From contig JAAFKB010000034.1 in NCBI GenBank assembly GCA_013299055.1, forward strand, positions 1-39,622: 39,622 bases of DNA. The letters are read 5' to 3'. Under the pieces are notes generated by a model, which saw only the letters and a program-made list of their open reading frames with translations, was not told where the DNA came from and did not search any database. The number at the start of each line of letters is the position of its first letter. Positions within the stretch are counted from its first letter, which is position 1. The position numbers and the translations under genes were made by a program. The DNA comes from Sphaerotilus sp. (GTDB taxonomy: Bacteria; Pseudomonadota; Gammaproteobacteria; Burkholderiales; Burkholderiaceae_C). Below are positions 7,958 to 15,615 of the stretch, piece after piece.

Positions 7958-9225
7958 TTCCTGAACATCCTCCAGAACAGACCGGTCGTCACGACCATGT
8001 AGTAGCCGATGAACGCCATGCAGGCCGTCTGCGCGCTGGACCGGAACGCAGCCAGCACCACAGCGCCCAGCAGGCACGCTGCAGCCAGCACGGCGAGCCT
8101 GGCATTGAAGGCATACCCACGCTCGGCCACCATCATCACGTAAGGGATGTACCCCACGCCGGCCACCAGATACGCCACCACCAGCAGGTCGGCATAGGCC
8201 ATGACGAGCTGCGCGATGTGCCGATCGGGCAGCCACCAGGCGATCAGGGTGTGACCGAACACGGCGAAACACAGTGCCACCCCCCCCATCGACAGCACGA
8301 TGCAGGCTGCAAACCGCCGCAGCACGGCCGTCAGGGCCGGGTTGCCGCGTGGATCGTGGACCGCGAACACCTTGGGCTGGAAATACTGGACGATCGGTGT
8401 TGCCACGATGGCCAGCGGCATCGAGCCGATCGCATGGGCCAGGAAGTAGGCCGACAGCTCCTGCGCACTGACGTGGCCCAGCAGAATGGACTTGTCCAGC
8501 TGCGTCGCGGCGGCCCCGACCAGAGAGGACACCATCAGCGCACGGGATCGCTTGACCAGCTCGACACCATTGGCGACCGAGAAGCTGGCTCGGCGGAACG
8601 TGGTCTCGCCGGGGGGTCGGACGTGCCGCATGGAGAACACTCTGGACACCCAGGCTCCGGCCAGAGAACACGCCGCCTGCGCCGCGACAAAGGTCTCAAC
8701 CGAAGGCGACACCCACGCCAGGGCCGCCCAGGTGCACAGGGCGCGCAGCAGGACCGTGGCGGCATTGCACAGCGCGCCCTCGAAGAAGCGGGACAAGGCG
8801 ATCAGCGCAGCGCCGTGCAGTCCCTGCAGCACGACCCCGAGCAGCAGCAGCAGCACGCCGACCGACAGGGGCACCTGTGCCGGGCTCTGGTGCCACAGCG
8901 CCAGGCCGGCCACCACGACCACGCCCCCGGACAGGTAGAGCAGGACCAGGGCACCCTCCGCATCGAGCAACGCCCGCAGCCGCGGCTTCGATCCGGCACT
9001 GGCGTCCACCAGATCCCGTCCGATGGTGGTCTGTACGCCAAAGTCCAGCAAGATGGCGACCGCCTGCAGCGACACGATGACCGCCACGATCGAGAAGTCG
9101 TCCGCCCCCATCAACCCCAGGTAGACCGGCATGAAGACAAAGCCGGTCACCGCCCCGACAAACTTGCTGCCATACAGGACAGCCAGTTTCAGCGCCTCCA
9201 GCGAGAAGAGTCTTCCGATGTCCAT
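7954..9225 (-). CDS. Wzx-like polysaccharide flippase (MOP superfamily)
   Basis: Integral inner-membrane protein of 423 aa with about twelve hydrophobic segments and no large soluble domain. It is expected to flip undecaprenyl-linked repeat units to the periplasm. N-terminal KLAVLYGSKFVGAVTGFVFM and VYLGLMGADDFSIVAVIVSL are typical of Wzx/RfbX proteins (polysaccharide_synt/MATE-like fold), as is a hydrophilic loop near 95-105 followed by paired helices. Flippases are recognised by topology and context more than by motif; a polymerase, two GT2s, a GT4 and an initiating transferase in the same operon support the call. Start ATG 9225 lies 20 bp after the upstream aminotransferase-like gene. Substrate structure is unknown. 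Confidence 0.78.
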   Translation of the reverse strand: MDIGRLFSLEALKLAVLYGSKFVGAVTGFVFMPVYLGLMGADDFSIVAVIVSLQAVAILLDFGVQTTIGRDLVDASAGSKPRLRALLDAEGALVLLYLSGGVVVVAGLALWHQSPAQVPLSVGVLLLLLGVVLQGLHGAALIALSRFFEGALCNAATVLLRALCTWAALAWVSPSVETFVAAQAACSLAGAWVSRVFSMRHVRPPGETTFRRASFSVANGVELVKRSRALMVSSLVGAAATQLDKSILLGHVSAQELSAYFLAHAIGSMPLAIVATPIVQYFQPKVFAVHDPRGNPALTAVLRRFAACIVLSMGGVALCFAVFGHTLIAWWLPDRHIAQLVMAYADLLVVAYLVAGVGYIPYVMMVAERGYAFNARLAVLAAACLLGAVVLAAFRSSAQTACMAFIGYYMVVTTGLFWRMFRK

Positions 9226-9245
9226 ACAGAGGCGTTACAGGGGCA

Positions 9246-10370
9246 TCACCGGCGACCCGCGCACCGGCGCACACCATCGGCCACCGACACCAGGGCCGCT
9301 TCGGTCAACCACCAGCCGCATGGCAGGGCCAGGATGCCGGCCATGAAGCGGTCGGTCTGCGCCAGTGGTCGCCGCGGGCTGCCAAACCCGGTGTAGACAT
9401 CGTTGGGCTGGTGCAGCTTGGCGCACTGGATCCCCTGCTGCTTGAGTTCAGCCAGCACACGGTCGCGCTGCGCGCAACGCACCAGCCAGACCCAGAAGGC
9501 GGGATCGGCCTGATCCGGCCAGCCGATCGGGTCGATGCCCTCCACCCCGGCCAGCGCCTGCCCCAGCCAGGCCACATGGCGGCGGTTGCGGGCGAGCCGC
9601 TCGTCGAGCGTGCGCAGCTGATGGCGCGCCAGGGTGGCATTGACGTGGCTGAGCGGAGAGGACATGCCGATGCGGAGCACGTCCGACGCGGGGTTGATCT
9701 CGCCGAGCGGATCCCGGAAGGTGGTCATGTCGATGCCGAAGCGCCGCAGCCGCAATGCCTCACGCGCGGTGGCCTCGTCGGGGCAGACCAGCGCCGCCCC
9801 CTCGATGCCATTGACTTGCCGGTTGGCGTAGAACGAGAAGACCGCGAAGTCCCCGACCAGCCCGACAGGCCGCCCATTCCAGCGGGCGCCCAGCGCGTTG
9901 TTGGCATCCTCGATCAGCACGAGGTGGTGCTGGTCACAGAAAGCCCGCAGCGCCTCCAGCGGCGCGGGATAACCTGCCACGTGGTAGACGACCAGGGCAC
10001 GGGTGCGCGGCGTGCGTGCCGCTTCGCAGTCCGCCACCGACAGGCAGGCCAGCGCAGGGTCGATGTCCACCCAGACCGGCACGGCCCCGACCTGCGCGAT
10101 GGCGGTGTTCGACGACAGGCAGTTGTAGGCCAGGGTCAGCACCTCGTCGCCCGGCCCGATGCCCGCCAGCTGCAGCGCCAGCGTCAGCGCATGGGTCATG
10201 TCCCCGAGCGCGACCACCCGACCGCCGCCCAGGTAGGCCGCCAGATCCTGCTCCAGTCCGGCCACGTTCGGGCCGGCCGCGAGCTGTCCACCCGCCAGCA
10301 CCGGCTGCAGGACCGCCTGGGCCTCCGGACCGAGCCGGCAATCGAACAGCGCGACGGGAGGGCTGCCCAT
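9246..10370 (-). CDS. DegT/DnrJ/EryC1 family protein lacking the PLP lysine
   Basis: Fold-type I aminotransferase homologue of 374 aa. Family blocks are clear: MTHALTLALQLAGIGPGDEV (58-77), AVPVWVDIDP (96-105), VVYHVAGYP (127-135), LIEDANNALGARWNG (152-166) and GDFAVFSFYANRQVNGIEG (173-191). The family lysine that binds pyridoxal phosphate sits in F-S-F-x2-x-K; here that codon is CGG (9819-9821), giving Arg184. Asp155 and Ser179 are kept, and the His/Gln after the Asp is Asn158. It probably cannot be a normal transaminase. It may be a regulatory or structural partner of the intact paralogue just upstream in the operon, or a repurposed enzyme. ATG at 10370 is preferred over a TTG at 10379 that would overlap the upstream stop. 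Confidence 0.83.
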   Translation of the reverse strand: MGSPPVALFDCRLGPEAQAVLQPVLAGGQLAAGPNVAGLEQDLAAYLGGGRVVALGDMTHALTLALQLAGIGPGDEVLTLAYNCLSSNTAIAQVGAVPVWVDIDPALACLSVADCEAARTPRTRALVVYHVAGYPAPLEALRAFCDQHHLVLIEDANNALGARWNGRPVGLVGDFAVFSFYANRQVNGIEGAALVCPDEATAREALRLRRFGIDMTTFRDPLGEINPASDVLRIGMSSPLSHVNATLARHQLRTLDERLARNRRHVAWLGQALAGVEGIDPIGWPDQADPAFWVWLVRCAQRDRVLAELKQQGIQCAKLHQPNDVYTGFGSPRRPLAQTDRFMAGILALPCGWWLTEAALVSVADGVRRCAGRR

Positions 10371-10375
10371 GGCAC

Positions 10376-11476
10376 TCAACCCTGGCGCAGCGCATCGACG
10401 ATGCGCTCACGGTCGGACGGACTGACCCACCAGCCGCAGGGGATGTGGACCAGCCGCTGGTAGAAGCGGTCCAGTGCGGGCATGGGACGGCGGAAGGGCG
10501 CGAACACGGAGTGGTAGTGGTTCGGGCGGTGCAGCTTGGAGGCCATCACGCCGATCGCCGCCAGACGGCGCTCGACGGCGTCGGAATCGTCGGTCAGCAG
10601 CGTGTAGAGCCAGTAGCTCGGCTGGGCCTGCGCGGCGAACCGGGCGGGTGCCAGCCCTGGAATCGCCGCCAGTGCCGCGTCGAAGTGACGGCCGTTGTCG
10701 ATGTGCCGGGCCAGCAGCGCGCCGATGCCGGCGAGCTGGCACTTGCCGACCACGGCGGCGACGTTGTGCATGTTGTACTTGAAGCCCGGCGTCGTGATGT
10801 CCACCTCGGTGCGGGGCACGCCCTTGGTCAGGCCGAACCAGCGCAGGCGGCGGGCCTCGGCCAGACGGGAGGCATCGCGCATCGTGAGCACGCCGCCATC
10901 GATGGTGGTCATGTGCTTGATGGCCTGGAACGAGAAGATCGCGAAATCTCCGACCGTGCCCACCGCCTGGTCGCCGAACCGTGCGCCCAGCGCGTGGGCG
11001 CAATCCTCGATCAGCACCAGGCCGTGCCGGTCGGCCACGCTGCGCAGCGCATCCAGTCGGGCCGGGTAGCCGGCGTAATGCACCACCACGATGGCCCGCG
11101 TCCTGGGGCTGAGGCTGGCTTCGACGGCGGCAGGATCGAGATTGCCGTTGTCTTCCTCGACATCGGCGAACACCGGCACCGCCCCCACCTGCAAGATGGT
11201 GGTGTTGGTCGGCTCGGCTGTCATCGACGTGGTGATGACCTCGTCGCCCGGCTTGACACCCGCCATCAGCAGCGCGACGTGCAGGGCCGCGGTGCCGCTG
11301 CTCATCGCGAGCGCATGCGGCAGGCCGAAGGTACGGGCAAACTGGTCCTCGAACTGGTAGACATGCTCGCCCTCGGCGAGCATGCCGCTGTACAGCACCG
11401 ATTCCAGCGCGGGCATCAGCAGGTCTCGCGGCGGCATCGCCACTTTGACCAAAGGAGTATATATTGTACCATTCAT
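10376..11476 (-). CDS. DegT/DnrJ/EryC1 family sugar-nucleotide aminotransferase
   Basis: PLP-dependent enzyme of 366 aa that transaminates a keto sugar nucleotide, usually at C3 or C4, to make an amino sugar. Intact signatures: SSGTAALHVALLMAGVKPGD (59-78), AVPVFADVEE (99-108), VVVHYAGYPARLDAL (130-144), LIEDCAHALG (155-164, pyridine-binding Asp158 and His161) and FAIFSFQAIKHMTTIDGG (178-195) with the Schiff-base Lys187. It is in tandem with a paralogue missing this lysine. A keto-sugar substrate could come from FnlA or RfbB in the same locus. The first dozen codons are AT-rich (ATG AAT GGT ACA ATA TAT) and the sequence then turns GC-rich near 11440; the second in-frame ATG at 11437 may be the ancestral start. 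Confidence 0.88.
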   Translation of the reverse strand: MNGTIYTPLVKVAMPPRDLLMPALESVLYSGMLAEGEHVYQFEDQFARTFGLPHALAMSSGTAALHVALLMAGVKPGDEVITTSMTAEPTNTTILQVGAVPVFADVEEDNGNLDPAAVEASLSPRTRAIVVVHYAGYPARLDALRSVADRHGLVLIEDCAHALGARFGDQAVGTVGDFAIFSFQAIKHMTTIDGGVLTMRDASRLAEARRLRWFGLTKGVPRTEVDITTPGFKYNMHNVAAVVGKCQLAGIGALLARHIDNGRHFDAALAAIPGLAPARFAAQAQPSYWLYTLLTDDSDAVERRLAAIGVMASKLHRPNHYHSVFAPFRRPMPALDRFYQRLVHIPCGWWVSPSDRERIVDALRQG

Positions 11477-12490
11477 AAATATGGAATTACATGCTTATTA
11501 ATTAATAGATTTAAATCTGGCTTTATTTCCAGCCAAGTACTTTAGAACACGATGCTCAATGTCAGTCAACCGCTTCCTGTAGCCCTTGCTAGACAAGAAA
11601 CAAACTGTGGTGCGCGGCCCCACCGAACCTACCAAAGGTTCATCTTGCTCCGTCTTCAGAAAAACAATCGACTCCTCGTTTGATTGATCAATCCACCGAT
11701 ATATTAACGCTCGCTCGTGCGGCACCTGAACCAAACCAAGGTCACTACACGCAGTATTCAACCAACCCTCCAACAATACCCACTTCTCCGAAATATCGAT
11801 AGGTCGATAAAAACTCAATTTCTCCTTTAGAGATGCTGGCGACCCTGCAAGGGTGGACTCTTCCGGCCATGATTTAGTTATATTGGAGGCAATTAATGCA
11901 ACTGAACGCCTGCCGATAGTCACGCCCGAAGCCACAATGCATGAACCAACAAGCCACACATCATCTTCAATGATGACGGGCCGTGTGCCAAACAGCGTGC
12001 AACCCTCAATCTGCTCCCCTGCGGCGACATGGGACCAAATTTGAGAATACATCCCTACACGGACTCCATTACCAACAGTGAGCCCGCCAGTACCATCCAG
12101 CACACAGTTCTGGCCGAACCAACAATTCTGACCAATTCTGACTCCCTGCCCGGAAAGTACGAGGCAGCGATCATGTAAGGTGGTCCAATCTCCGACCTCC
12201 ACATCACCACCATCAATAACAAATTTCACACCCGGCCCGATCGTACAATAATCTCCAATTACCAACTTTGCCGGCCGGTGAAAAATGAACTGCACCCCAT
12301 CGGCAATGGTTGTTCTCTCGCCAACAAGTACCTCACCAGGCCCAACAATTTCGACCGTAGAACCAGACATGGCAAATCCTTCTGCGTATAAAAGACGGGG
12401 CGGTTTTTACAGAACAGCAATCAACCCGACAGCGAACGTCTATCTTTAAACCCACGCAACACGGAGAGAACCGAAAACAAAAAGCCACCG
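11440..12490 (-). other. AT-rich block spanning the hexapeptide transferase gene
   Basis: Base composition falls visibly between about 11,440 and 12,490, with runs such as TTATTAATTAATAGATTTAAA near 11493-11513. The edges lie inside genes: the first codons of the aminotransferase on one side and the last codons of the Wzz-like gene on the other. This suggests a segment brought in by recombination through flanking homologous genes. There are no inverted-repeat ends, transposase or duplicated target site. Confidence 0.6.
11498..12370 (-). CDS. Left-handed beta-helix transferase with novel C-terminal region
   Basis: Protein of 290 aa. Residues 8-180 are hexapeptide repeats of the acyl- or serine-acetyltransferase type: ERTTIADGVQFIFHRP, DYCTIGPGVKFVIDGG, GVRIGQNCWFGQNCVL, GNGVRVGMYSQIWSHV, then DDVWLVGSCIVASGVTIGRR and STLAGSPASLKEKL at the end of the helix. 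It probably acylates a sugar nucleotide, for example an amino sugar made by the adjacent aminotransferase. Residues 190-290, including EKWVLLEGWLNTACSDLG and RKRLTDIEHRVLKYLAG, match no domain I recognise. The gene is much richer in A/T than everything around it, uses codons rare in its neighbours and was likely acquired separately. Start ATG has AAGGA 7 nt upstream. Confidence 0.75.
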   Translation of the reverse strand: MSGSTVEIVGPGEVLVGERTTIADGVQFIFHRPAKLVIGDYCTIGPGVKFVIDGGDVEVGDWTTLHDRCLVLSGQGVRIGQNCWFGQNCVLDGTGGLTVGNGVRVGMYSQIWSHVAAGEQIEGCTLFGTRPVIIEDDVWLVGSCIVASGVTIGRRSVALIASNITKSWPEESTLAGSPASLKEKLSFYRPIDISEKWVLLEGWLNTACSDLGLVQVPHERALIYRWIDQSNEESIVFLKTEQDEPLVGSVGPRTTVCFLSSKGYRKRLTDIEHRVLKYLAGNKARFKSIN

Positions 12491-13539
12491 AACAATGCAG
12501 CGCCCAGCGCCAGCAACGCCCGCTGCGGCTTGCTCTTCTTCTCGGGCGCCTGGGCCACATCGACCACCTGGATCAGCGCACCCTCGCGTCCTTCATCGGC
12601 ACGGGCCAGTTCGAACTGCTTGGCATACATCTCGAACAGGGTTTCCTGGTACTTGTACTCGCGGTAGCGGCTGATGTAGCCAGGATCCCCGTCAGCGACC
12701 TGCTCGGTCTTTTCCTGCCGACCCAGTTCTGCACGAAGCCCCGTCACGATGGACTGCTGCTGCCGCACCTCAGGGGCCCCATCGGTCAACGAACCGCGCA
12801 ACGTCTGCAACCGGATCTCGGCGGCGGTGAGTTCGGCACGAATGCGGGCGTAGCCTTCGGCTGCGGCTTTCGGTTCCGCTCGCAGCGCCCCCGAATTGAA
12901 CCCGCCCGCCTGCAAGGCGACCTGGGCCTGCGTCAGCCGTTCCTTGGTTTCGCCGAGCTTCTGCTCGAAGAACTGGCGACGCTGCTGGGCTTCGCTGACC
13001 GCAAGCGTGTTCGTCATCTGGCGCAGTTGATCGACATAGGCGTTGGCCATGTCAGCCGCACGCTGCGGGTCTTCGTCGTCCACGGCGACCGTGATCAACC
13101 CGTCCTTCTTGCCTGCGCTGATCACCACGCTCTTCAGCAGCACCGTGCGGGCGTCCATCCGGTACTGGACGTCGTACACCGCCATCAGCTTGAAACGGTC
13201 GATCAGGCGATCCGATACCGTGGCGCTTTGCATCAGACCGATGTACTGATCCACCGTGTTCTTGAGACCGCCGCCGGCCAGTGCCCCCAGCGCGCCCAGT
13301 GCCCCCAGCGCCGCGGCTGCGCCATTCTGCTGCTGCTGAGGCGGCATGATCAGGGTCTTGGCCGTGAAGATCGGCGGCAGCATGCTGGCACCTCCGAAGC
13401 CGAGCGCGCCCGCCACCACGCCCCCCCCCAGGATCGACTTCCAGCGGCACGTCAGCATCGACAGCAGTTCGCCCAGGCTGATGCCGTCGTTTTCGTCGTT
13501 CAGGCCGGCCATGGTGGAAGCGTCGGGGGAAGTCTTCAT
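12421..13539 (-). CDS. Wzz-family chain-length determinant / polysaccharide co-polymerase
   Basis: Inner-membrane protein of 372 aa that controls polymer length together with Wzy. It has the PCP layout: a first transmembrane helix at about 35-54, a long periplasmic helical region with coiled-coil character (about 180-290, with QQRRQFFEQKLGETKERL), and a second helix at about 343-362 preceded by the Pro-rich APEKKSKPQRALLALG. There is no Walker-type tyrosine kinase domain, so it is a PCP without fused Wzc activity. A low-complexity Gln/Ala/Gly/Leu stretch (66-91) after the first helix is unusual. It starts 7 bp after the Wza-like stop, clearly in the same operon. The last 20 or so codons share the AT-rich character of the neighbouring insert. 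Confidence 0.86.
   Translation of the reverse strand: MKTSPDASTMAGLNDENDGISLGELLSMLTCRWKSILGGGVVAGALGFGGASMLPPIFTAKTLIMPPQQQQNGAAAALGALGALGALAGGGLKNTVDQYIGLMQSATVSDRLIDRFKLMAVYDVQYRMDARTVLLKSVVISAGKKDGLITVAVDDEDPQRAADMANAYVDQLRQMTNTLAVSEAQQRRQFFEQKLGETKERLTQAQVALQAGGFNSGALRAEPKAAAEGYARIRAELTAAEIRLQTLRGSLTDGAPEVRQQQSIVTGLRAELGRQEKTEQVADGDPGYISRYREYKYQETLFEMYAKQFELARADEGREGALIQVVDVAQAPEKKSKPQRALLALGAALFGGFLFSVLSVLRGFKDRRSLSG
13279..13310 (-). repeat. Short tandem repeat inside the wzz-like gene
   Basis: The 14-mer CAGTGCCCCCAGCG (plus-strand reading) occurs at 13279-13292 and again 18 bp later at 13297-13310. It encodes repeated Leu-Gly-Ala in the low-complexity stretch after the first membrane helix. 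Four CTG triplets (13327-13338), read as four Gln, lie next to it. The 18-bp period keeps the frame, so copy-number change would alter length rather than switch the gene off. Confidence 0.65.
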
Positions 13540-13546
13540 GGTCTGA

Positions 13547-15478
13547 TCAATTCTGCAACGTCTTCAACGCCGCCGCCCCGATACCAAACTGGTACAGGAT
13601 CTGCGTCCATTCCTTCAGATCCTGCACCCAGGTGGTCTTGTTCATCATCTCGGGAACGAACACGGTGTCACCCGGCTCGGCCTGGAGCTTGGAGACTCCG
13701 CCCACCAGTCCGAAGAAGGACGACCGCTGGAGCTGGCTGAGCACGCTGCCGTTCGGGCGCAGCACGAAGGTCGCGCCAGGGTCGGCGCCACGGGTCGGCC
13801 CACCCGCCAGGTTCAGGAAATCGCCCAGCGACTTGCCTGGCTCCAGCAGGAAGGCGCCGCTGTTGAAGACCGAGCCGAAGACGCTGACCGTGGTCGGCCG
13901 GGCCGGCACGTAGACGCGGTCACCGTCCTCGATGGGCAGGTCGGGCAGCACGGCAGCCTCCGGCTCCATCTGCAGCACGATGCGGCCGGTGGGGCGTACC
14001 TGGCGGAGCTTGTCCATCAGGCGCGAGGTGGCGGTGCTGCGCTGCTCGAAGGTGGCGGCCTCGTCGGCGCTGATGGCGCGCTGGGTCGCCGAGGCGCGGG
14101 CGAACTCGGTCTCCATGTCGCGCAGGGCACGGTCGTAGCTCTGCTGCTGGGCCACGCGCACACTCTCGCGGGTGAATTCGGTGCCGTAGACATAGGCATT
14201 GGGGGTCAGCCCGCCCGCCAGACTGACGGCCATCCGGGTCGTGACCCCCGGCGGCAGCACGTACTCGCCCGGCTTGAGCACCTCGCCCTCGATGCGCACG
14301 CGCTTGTTCTGGCGCGCCACGGGCTGCATGGCGTCCACCGCGCTGAAGGCCCGCAGCACATCGCCGCTGCCAGGGGCCTGGGCACTGTCCTCGGGCAGGC
14401 TGAGCTGGGTGACGCGGGTCTTCGAACGGTCGTCGAGCCGCTCGATGGCCAGACGGCTGCGGTCGGCCACGGCCGTGAAGCCGCCCGCCATCGCCACGAT
14501 GTCGGCCACCTTCTCGCCCGGCTTCATCTCGAAGATGGCCGGCCGGTTGACGCTGCCCACCAGCGCCACCTGCGTCCCCACAGGTCCGACGTGGATCACG
14601 TCGCCGTTCTGCACCACGCGGTCGGCGCTGCGGTCGCCCCGGAGCAGCAGGTCGTAGAGGTCGTAGCGGGTGACGGTGTCCTTGCCGCGCCGCAGTTCGA
14701 TGTGGCGCAGGCTGCCCGCCGCCGCGGGTCCGCCGCTGCGCATGAGGGCGTGGACCACGCTCGACAAGGCGCTCACCGTGTACACGCCCGGCCGGTTCAC
14801 ATGGCCGGTCACATAGACCCGCACCGCCCGGATCTGTCCCAGCGCCACGCTGAGCTGGAAATTGCGGAAGACCTGCCCCACCCGGCGGGTGAGGGTGTCG
14901 GTGAGGTCCGCATAGCGCAGGCCAGCCACCATGACCGTGCCCACCCGCGGCAAGGTGATGCGCCCGCTCCGGTCGACCAGCAAGCGCAGGTCGGCGTCCA
15001 CGGAACCCCAGATCGACACCTGCAGCTCGTCGCCAGGGCCGAGGGTGTAGTCGGCCGGCACCAGGCCGCTCGTGTCCACCACGTCCAGCCCGGCCCGGCC
15101 GGTGATCAGCTCGTGGCCGAACCGCTGCACGCTGGGATAGCCGAGCTTGCGCACATAGGTCTCGAACTCATCCACCTCGGCAACCGGCATGCGGCTGGCA
15201 CCCTGGGTGCTGTTCGGATCCTGCTGGCTGCTGTCGTCGCGGTCGCGCGGACGCTCGGGCGAGAGATCCTGGCCTTCGGGATGGCGGGCGGTGCTGCGGC
15301 TGGCGGGCGCCTGTTGCAGCCGCACCGGGCCGTTGACGGTGGATCCTGCGGTGCTGCCGGTGGCGCTGTCGGCGGGACTGGTCGCGGTCTGCGCCTGCGC
15401 GCCAAGGGCAGCGGCGGTCACGGCCAGCAGCAGTGCGCCCGTGCGGACCAGGGAGGGATTCAAGCGAATGGCGGACAT
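13547..15478 (-). CDS. Wza-like polysaccharide export protein, long form with four SLBB domains
   Basis: Periplasmic/outer-membrane exporter of 643 aa (E. coli Wza is about 380). A signal peptide (1-29) ends AAALGAQA-Q; there is no lipobox cysteine, so unlike Wza it does not look like a lipoprotein. A Ser/Pro/Arg-rich linker follows (30-100). The poly-export domain is at about 143-215 (YTLGPGDELQVSIWGSVDAD). Four SLBB-type beta-grasp units start near 220 (RVYVTGHVNRPGVY), 303 (QVALVGSVNRPAIFEMKPG), 393 (RVRIEGEVLKPGEYVLPPG) and 530 (TVSVFGSVFNSGAFLLEPG), with a helical insert at about 440-500. It probably forms the export channel working with the Wzz-like protein. A promoter-like box lies upstream, so it may head a second transcript. 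Confidence 0.85.
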   Translation of the reverse strand: MSAIRLNPSLVRTGALLLAVTAAALGAQAQTATSPADSATGSTAGSTVNGPVRLQQAPASRSTARHPEGQDLSPERPRDRDDSSQQDPNSTQGASRMPVAEVDEFETYVRKLGYPSVQRFGHELITGRAGLDVVDTSGLVPADYTLGPGDELQVSIWGSVDADLRLLVDRSGRITLPRVGTVMVAGLRYADLTDTLTRRVGQVFRNFQLSVALGQIRAVRVYVTGHVNRPGVYTVSALSSVVHALMRSGGPAAAGSLRHIELRRGKDTVTRYDLYDLLLRGDRSADRVVQNGDVIHVGPVGTQVALVGSVNRPAIFEMKPGEKVADIVAMAGGFTAVADRSRLAIERLDDRSKTRVTQLSLPEDSAQAPGSGDVLRAFSAVDAMQPVARQNKRVRIEGEVLKPGEYVLPPGVTTRMAVSLAGGLTPNAYVYGTEFTRESVRVAQQQSYDRALRDMETEFARASATQRAISADEAATFEQRSTATSRLMDKLRQVRPTGRIVLQMEPEAAVLPDLPIEDGDRVYVPARPTTVSVFGSVFNSGAFLLEPGKSLGDFLNLAGGPTRGADPGATFVLRPNGSVLSQLQRSSFFGLVGGVSKLQAEPGDTVFVPEMMNKTTWVQDLKEWTQILYQFGIGAAALKTLQN

Positions 15479-15497
15479 GGGTGTCTGAGCGAATCGG

Positions 15498-15522
15498 GCC
15501 GCCCGCAGGGAGGCCGGGCGGC
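15498..15522 (-). other. Stem-loop in the wza-like 5' leader
   Basis: Perfect 8-bp inverted repeat GCCGCCCG (15498-15505) / CGGGCGGC (15515-15522) with a 9-nt loop. It would sit at or near the very 5' end of a transcript starting about 7 nt after the TACAAT box, about 20 nt before the start codon. It could protect the mRNA or affect translation. Confidence 0.4.
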
Positions 15523-15526
15523 GCCG

Positions 15527-15532
15527 ATTGTA
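15527..15532 (-). promoter_or_regulatory. Likely -10 box of a promoter for the wza-like gene
   Basis: TACAAT on the minus strand, 5 of 6 to the sigma-70 consensus, in the 137-bp gap between rfbC and the wza-like gene. No good -35 is seen 16-18 bp upstream. This gap is longer than most in the cluster, and a promoter here would separate export and assembly genes from the nucleotide-sugar genes. Confidence 0.4.
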
Positions 15533-15615
15533 GAGGGTGGGCCTCGGTGCCCCGTCCGCGCGCGATGTCGGCCTCAGGATTCGGAGACACCAGAGGCGTC
15601 TGGATCAGCAGGCGT

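Noticed and set aside
7958-8671. N-terminal extension of the acyltransferase into the flippase gene
   Set aside because: The extension is the flippase gene read in another frame. The hexapeptide enzyme begins at the GTGA overlap or the ATG at 7936.
10371-10379. TTG start for the first DegT-like gene
   Set aside because: It would give a TTGA overlap, but ATG at 10370 with an AGGG upstream is a better start.
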